The translations under genes were made by a program, and so were the position numbers. Below the pieces are notes generated by a model. It had not been told where the DNA came from and made no database searches. It saw only the letters and a list, made by a program, of their open reading frames with translations. 64,000 bases of DNA from Paracoccus contaminans (GTDB lineage Bacteria; Pseudomonadota; Alphaproteobacteria; Rhodobacterales; Rhodobacteraceae), in contig NZ_CP020612.1 in assembly GCF_002105555.1 (NCBI RefSeq), positions 2,038,001-2,102,000 of the forward strand. The letters are read 5' to 3'. Shown here piece by piece: positions 59,592 through 64,000 of the stretch. Numbering within the stretch: the first letter of the stretch is position 1; the number at the start of each line of letters is the position of its first letter.

Positions 59592-61889
59592 TCAGCCATA
59601 TTGCGCGACCGGCGTTCCCGCCAGCGCGCTGATGTTCAGCAGCCCCCGCGCGGTGATCGAGGGCGTGACGATATGGGCCTTGTTGCCCATCCCCATCAGG
59701 ATCGGCCCGACCTCGAGCGCGCCCCCGCGTGTCTTGAGCACGTTCCGCACCGCCGATGCCGCGTCGGTATTGGCAAAGACCAGCACGTTCGCCGGCTCGT
59801 CCCCCAGCCGCGACGATGGCAGCAGCCGCGCCCGCACGTCGGGGTCGAGCGCCGCGTCGACATGCATCTCGCCGTCGAAGATGAAATCCACTTCGCGTTC
59901 GGTCAGAAGGTCCATCGCCTCGCGCATCTTGCGGCCCGACGGCGTGTCGAGATTGCCGAACTGCGAATGGCTGCACAGGGCGATGCGCGGGGCAAGGCCG
60001 AAACGGCGCACATGGCGCGCGCAGCCCACCACGGTTTCGTAAAGCTGTTCGGGGCTGGGGTCATGGTGGACCTGGGTATCGGCCACGAACAGCGCGCCCT
60101 CGTCCTGGATCATCATCGACAGCGCCCCGACCGGATGCAGCCCGCCCCGGCCCAGGATCTCGCGCACATAGTTCAGGTGCCAGGAATACTGCCCGAAGGT
60201 GCCGCAGATCAGGCTGTCGGCCTCGTCGCGGTGAACCATGATGCCGCCGATGGCGGTGGTGTTGGTGCGCATGATGGCGCGGGCGATGTCGGGGGTCACG
60301 CCCCGGCGCGCCATCAGCCCGTGATAGGTTTCCCAGTAATCGCGATAGCGTTCGTCGCGCTGCGGGTTGACGATCTCGAAATCGACCTCGGGCCGGATGG
60401 GCAGGCCGGCGCGTTCGGCCCGGCGGGCGATCACGTCGGGGCGGCCGATGAGGATCGGCACATCCGTCGTTTCCTCGAGTATGGCATTGGCCGCGCGCAG
60501 CACCCGCTCGTCCTCGCCCTCGGCAAAGACGATGCGGCGGCTGACGGTGGCGGCCGCCTCGAAGACCGGCCGCATGATGAGCGCCGAGCGGAACACCGAC
60601 CCGTCCAGATGGGCCTTGTAGGCGTTGATATCCTCGAGCGGCCGCGTCGCGACCCCCGATTCCGTCGCGGCGCGGGCGACGGCGCTGGCCACAACGCCGA
60701 TCAGGCGCGGATCGAAGGGCTTGGGGATCAGATAGTCCGGGCCGAAGGTCAGCCGCTCGCCCTGATAGGCCGCCGCCGCCTCGGCCGAGGTGGTGGCGCG
60801 GGCCAGCGCCGCGATCCCCTCGATGCAGGCGATCTGCATGGCGTCGTTGATCTCCGTCGCGCCCACGTCCAGCGCGCCGCGAAAGATGAAGGGAAAGCAC
60901 AGGACGTTGTTGACCTGGTTGGGGTAATCGCTGCGGCCCGTGGCGATGATGGCATCGGGCGCGACGGTGCGCACCTCCTCGGGCAGGATCTCGGGCGTCG
61001 GGTTGGCCAGCGCGAACACGATCGGGCGCGGCGCCATGCGGGCCACCATCGCCGCCTTCAGCACGCCCGGTCCCGACAGGCCCAAAAACAGGTCGGCGCC
61101 GTCGATCACGTCATCCAGAGTGCGCAGATCGCTCGCCTGCGCATAGGCGGCCTTCTGCGGGGTCATGTCCTCGGTCCGGCCTTGATAGACAAGGCCGTGG
61201 ATATCGCACAGCCAGACATTCTCGCGCCGCACGCCCAGTTTCAGCAGCATGTTGAGACAGGCGATCCCCGCCGCGCCCCCGCCGGTCGAGACGACCCGGA
61301 TATCCTCGAAGCGCCGGCCGGTGACGCGCAGGGCGTTGGTCGCGGCCGCCCCCACGACGATCGCGGTGCCGTGCTGATCGTCGTGAAAGACGGGGATGTT
61401 CATGCGCTCGCGGCACAGCTTTTCCACGACGAAGCAGTCGGGCGCCTTGATGTCTTCAAGGTTGATGGCGCCGAAGGTCGGCTCGAGCGCGCAGACGATG
61501 TCGGCCAGGCGCTCGGGATCGGGTTCGTTCACCTCGATGTCGAAGCAGTCGATATTGGCGAATTTCTTGAACAGGACCGCCTTGCCTTCCATCACCGGCT
61601 TGGATGCGGCGGCGCCGATATTGCCCAGGCCCAGCACCGCGGTGCCGTTGGAGACGACCGCGACAAGATTGCCGCGGGCGGTATAGCGCGCGGCATTGAC
61701 CGGATCGGCCTTGATTTCCAGGCAGGCCTCGGCAACGCCGGGCGAATAGGCAAGGCTCAGGTCGCGGCCATTGGCCAGGGGCTTGGTGGCGCGGATCTCC
61801 AGCTTACCGGGGCGCGGAAATTCGTGATAGTTCAGGGCAGGATGCCGGGTCGCGTCCTGCCGTGTCGTGTCCTGCCGCCGCTCTTCCAT
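59592..61889 (-). CDS. maeB: NADP-type malic enzyme with phosphotransacetylase-like C-terminal domain
   Basis: A 765-residue MaeB. The malic-enzyme half has [30 protein letters not shown] and the nucleotide motif [18 protein letters not shown]. The second half, from about residue 430, is a phosphotransacetylase-like domain ([31 protein letters not shown]), regulatory in this family. The first 18 residues ([10 protein letters not shown]) come from a short internal DNA repeat. Converts malate to pyruvate and CO2. The gene lies 172 bases upstream of prpE on the same strand and is divergent from cdd. Confidence 0.95.
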   Translation of the reverse strand: MEERRQDTTRQDATRHPALNYHEFPRPGKLEIRATKPLANGRDLSLAYSPGVAEACLEIKADPVNAARYTARGNLVAVVSNGTAVLGLGNIGAAASKPVMEGKAVLFKKFANIDCFDIEVNEPDPERLADIVCALEPTFGAINLEDIKAPDCFVVEKLCRERMNIPVFHDDQHGTAIVVGAAATNALRVTGRRFEDIRVVSTGGGAAGIACLNMLLKLGVRRENVWLCDIHGLVYQGRTEDMTPQKAAYAQASDLRTLDDVIDGADLFLGLSGPGVLKAAMVARMAPRPIVFALANPTPEILPEEVRTVAPDAIIATGRSDYPNQVNNVLCFPFIFRGALDVGATEINDAMQIACIEGIAALARATTSAEAAAAYQGERLTFGPDYLIPKPFDPRLIGVVASAVARAATESGVATRPLEDINAYKAHLDGSVFRSALIMRPVFEAAATVSRRIVFAEGEDERVLRAANAILEETTDVPILIGRPDVIARRAERAGLPIRPEVDFEIVNPQRDERYRDYWETYHGLMARRGVTPDIARAIMRTNTTAIGGIMVHRDEADSLICGTFGQYSWHLNYVREILGRGGLHPVGALSMMIQDEGALFVADTQVHHDPSPEQLYETVVGCARHVRRFGLAPRIALCSHSQFGNLDTPSGRKMREAMDLLTEREVDFIFDGEMHVDAALDPDVRARLLPSSRLGDEPANVLVFANTDAASAVRNVLKTRGGALEVGPILMGMGNKAHIVTPSITARGLLNISALAGTPVAQYG

Positions 61890-62049
61890 GCTGCTCTCCC
61901 CCTCGCTTTCTCCTGTCCTATCCGGCGTTCCGCAGTGTCACAAGCATGCGGGGCGGGGTTATCGCCTGATGAAAGCCGCCCCCGCCGCGCGCATGGCTTG
62001 CACATGGCCCGCCGCAGGGGAATGATCCCTCATGATGAAGGAGCCTGCC

Positions 62050-62487
62050 ATGCCCCCCGCACCATCCGAACCATCCTCCGCCTCTCCGGACGCATTGTCC
62101 CTGATCGATGCCGCGCGCGCCGTGCGGCAGAACGCCCATGCGCCTTATTCGGGCTTCAAGGTCGGGGCGGCGCTGCGCGGGCGTTCGGGGCGCATCTATG
62201 CCGGCTGCAATGTCGAGAATGTCGCCTACCCCGAAGGCACCTGCGCCGAGGCAGGCGCCATCGCCGCGATGATCGCGGGGGGCGATACCGAAATCACCGA
62301 GGTCTGCGTGATCGCCGGCGACGGCGCGCCGACCCCGCCCTGCGGCGGCTGCCGGCAGAAACTGGCCGAGTTCGCCGCGCCCGAAACGCCCGTCCTGCTG
62401 GCCTCAGTGGGGGGCGCGCGGCTGCAGACGACGGTGGGCGCGCTGCTGCCCGGCCGCTTTGCCGCCGCCCATATGGGCGGGGCGTGA
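62050..62487 (+). CDS. cdd: Cytidine deaminase
   Basis: A 145-residue zinc enzyme of pyrimidine salvage. Zinc and catalytic motifs are intact: CAEAGAI (Cys ligand and catalytic Glu) and PCGGCRQ (two Cys ligands). Substrate segment: HAPYSGFKVGAALR. ATG 62050 is chosen because aaggag lies upstream; ATG 62032 is the alternative. Its stop codon is followed in the same frame by the adenosine-deaminase-like sequence with no further stop, so a readthrough product would be a fusion. First gene of the nucleoside salvage group with upp. Confidence 0.94.
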   Translation: MPPAPSEPSSASPDALSLIDAARAVRQNAHAPYSGFKVGAALRGRSGRIYAGCNVENVAYPEGTCAEAGAIAAMIAGGDTEITEVCVIAGDGAPTPPCGGCRQKLAEFAAPETPVLLASVGGARLQTTVGALLPGRFAAAHMGGA

Positions 62488-62515
62488 TCGGCCCGCGCGG
62501 CCCAGGCCCGCGGCC

Positions 62516-63534
62516 ATGACCCCGCCCCCCGGATCGAGCTGCGCCTGAGCCTCGAAGGCGCGGCCCCGCCAGCCTTCCTGCGCGATCTTGCCGCGCGCCG
62601 GCGCGCGGATGGCGCGGCCATTTTTGACAAGACGGGGCATTACCGCCGCCCCGGCGCCGGCGGCCTTCCGGCCCTGCATGATGCTGTCGCCGCGATCATG
62701 GGCGGCCCCGAGGATCATGCCCGGCTGCTGCGGATCGTGCTGGAAACCTGCGCCGAGCAGGGGGTGCTGTATGCCGAGCTGTCGGTCAGCCCCGAATTGT
62801 GCGGGGCCGGCGATCTGGCCGCATGGCGCGAACATGTCGCCGCCTGGACCGAAACCGCCGCCGCGATGAGGGCGCAGGGCATCGACAGCCGCGGCATCGT
62901 CACCGCCCTTGCCCATCACGGGCAGGCCCGCGCCCGCGCCGCCGCGCGCTGCGCCGCCGAAACCGCGGGTGCCGGAGGCGCGGGCTGGATCGCGGGCTTC
63001 GGCCTTGCCGGGGTAGGGGGCGGGGCAGGGCGCGGGATCACAAGCGGGGCGCGCGATTTCGCCTGGGCCTTTGACTGCGCCTGCGAGGCGGGGCTGGGCC
63101 TGACATGCCGCGCCGCCGAGGAAAGCGGGGCGCAAGCCGTCCGCGATGCGCTCGCGCTTGGCATCCGCCGCATCGGCCCCGGCCTTCGCGCCACAGAGGA
63201 CGGCGCGCTGGTGCGCGCGCTGGCCGAGGCGGGGGTGACGCTTGAGCTGTGTCCGGGAGCGGACATCGCCCAGGGGCTTTGTCCCGGCTGGGCCGCGCAT
63301 CCCATCGCGCGGCTGGCGGATGGGGGATGCCGCGTGACCGTTTCGGCCGAGGCGCCCGCCTTTCTGGGCACCGCGCCGGACGGGGAATATGACCGCCTCG
63401 CCGATGCCTTCGGCTGGGGCGAGGCGGAATTCGCGCGCATGAGCCACTGGGCGCTGGATGGCGCTTTCTGCGACCGCGCCAGCGCCGCGCGCCTGCGCGC
63501 CGGCTTGCCGCCGTTGTCGGGCCGGGCGGACTGA
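62516..63534 (+). pseudogene. Adenosine deaminase-like protein lacking all metal-binding and catalytic residues, with a 5' frameshift
   Basis: The translated sequence aligns along its length with bacterial adenosine deaminase, but each key site is changed: His-x-His is Arg-Leu-Ser (IELRLSLEGAAPP; 62542-62550), HAGE is RAAE (63109-63120), the His of GHG is Pro (63178-63180) and the Asp pair is Glu-Ala (63349-63354). ATG 62516 is out of frame with the body by one base at a run of six C (62525-62530); adding one C gives 339 residues. Otherwise the first in-frame ATG is 62698 (278 residues). Either a decaying add gene or a non-catalytic derivative. Position between cdd and upp is that of a salvage gene. 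Confidence 0.75.
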
Positions 63535-63570
63535 CGCTAAACCGGCGTGACCCCGCAGCTTGAGGACCCC

Positions 63571-64000
63571 ATGACCCCCGCCCCATCCAGCCCGCCCCAA
63601 CAGACGGCCCCGTTCACGCCGCCGCACCTGACCATCGTCGATCACCCCCTGGTCCAGCACAAGCTGACCCTGATGCGCGAGCGCGACACCTCGACGGCCG
63701 TGTTCCGCCAGCTGCTGCGCGAGATCAGCGTTCTTCTGGCCTATGAGGTCACGCGCGAGCTCGAGCTGACGCGCATTACCATCCAGACCCCGATCTGCGA
63801 AATGCAGGCCCCGGTGCTCGAGGGCAAGAAGCTGGCGCTGATCTCGATCCTGCGGGCGGGGAATGGCCTGCTTGACGGGATACTGGAGCTGATCCCGGCG
63901 GCGCGGGTCGGCTTTCTGGGCCTTTACCGCGATCCCGAAACGCTTCAGCCGGTGCAGTATTACGCCAAGGTGCCCAGCGAGCTGGATGCCCGCATGGTGA
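63571..64000 (+). CDS. upp: Uracil phosphoribosyltransferase, 3' end missing
   Basis: Converts uracil and PRPP to UMP. The visible 143 codons include [60 protein letters not shown] and [20 protein letters not shown], all typical of Upp. ATG 63571 has gagg five bases upstream; GTG 63547 in the same frame is possible. An N-terminal tail of about 18 Pro/Ser/Thr-rich residues precedes the family start. The PRPP-binding loop lies beyond the window edge. Confidence 0.95.
   Translation, partial: MTPAPSSPPQQTAPFTPPHLTIVDHPLVQHKLTLMRERDTSTAVFRQLLREISVLLAYEVTRELELTRITIQTPICEMQAPVLEGKKLALISILRAGNGLLDGILELIPAARVGFLGLYRDPETLQPVQYYAKVPSELDARMV

Noticed and set aside
59442..62519. Open frame of 1025 codons on the plus strand opposite maeB
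   Set aside because: Crosses maeB and the cdd start; composition is His/Arg/Gly-rich shadow sequence without domains.

Overview
The window looks like chromosome of a high-GC (roughly 70% by eye) alphaproteobacterium of the Rhodobacteraceae, most likely Paracoccus or a close relative. The main pointers are a 104-residue zeta-type F1-ATPase inhibitor (DUF1476) beside purC, an fdsGBA-fdhD-fdsD formate dehydrogenase cluster, an RSP_2648-type PIN protein, the choXWV choline transporter, the hprK-rapZ-EIIA-HPr module and a CP4-like EPSP synthase. I found no rRNA, tRNA, insertion sequence, prophage or CRISPR array.

Layout. 1-2.5 kb: OmpA-like lipoprotein, endonuclease III and adenosine kinase. 3.0-9.7 kb: a minus-strand fatty-acid oxidation block (acyl-CoA dehydrogenase, thiolase, cupin, FadB-type protein) with a MerR regulator upstream. 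9.8-13.7 kb: two overlapping hotdog thioesterases plus a MATE exporter, the ATPase inhibitor, purC and purS. 13.8-20.8 kb: a LysR regulator with a LysR-type box and the NAD-dependent formate dehydrogenase genes; fdhD carries a one-base frameshift. 20.9-27.8 kb: RNase R, a BON-LysM protein, PEP carboxykinase, and the HPr kinase-RapZ-EIIA-HPr phosphorelay, whose four genes all use non-ATG starts. 27.8-35 kb: glutamate-cysteine ligase, an rRNA methyltransferase coupled to a PIN protein, and zwf-pgl-pgi. 35.5-41 kb: alpha/beta hydrolase, SCP2 protein, TPR protein, Suv3-like helicase and an S4 protein. 41.3-45.1 kb: a MaoC-type hydratase and a three-gene exported redox operon. 45.1-50.7 kb: small regulators, YebC, ArgO and the choline transporter with betI. 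50.8-57 kb: polA, a cation diffusion facilitator, trmB and aroA. 57.5-64 kb: propionyl-CoA synthetase, malic enzyme, cytidine deaminase, a degenerate adenosine deaminase and the start of upp.

The most interesting parts are these. (1) A flavin amine oxidase with a Tat-type leader, a mono-haem cytochrome c with a Sec leader and a RidA imine deaminase with a Sec leader form one operon. This suggests a complete periplasmic amine dehydrogenase route in which electrons leave through cytochrome c and the unstable imine is hydrolysed on the spot. (2) An adenosine deaminase homologue has lost every zinc and catalytic residue while keeping a long open frame. (3) A dispersed hairpin element is present as two full copies and one partial copy. 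(4) A BetI-type palindrome lies between choXWV and betI. Central metabolism is linked through acyl-CoA oxidation, propionate activation, malic enzyme, PEP carboxykinase and the oxidative pentose phosphate / Entner-Doudoroff entry genes.
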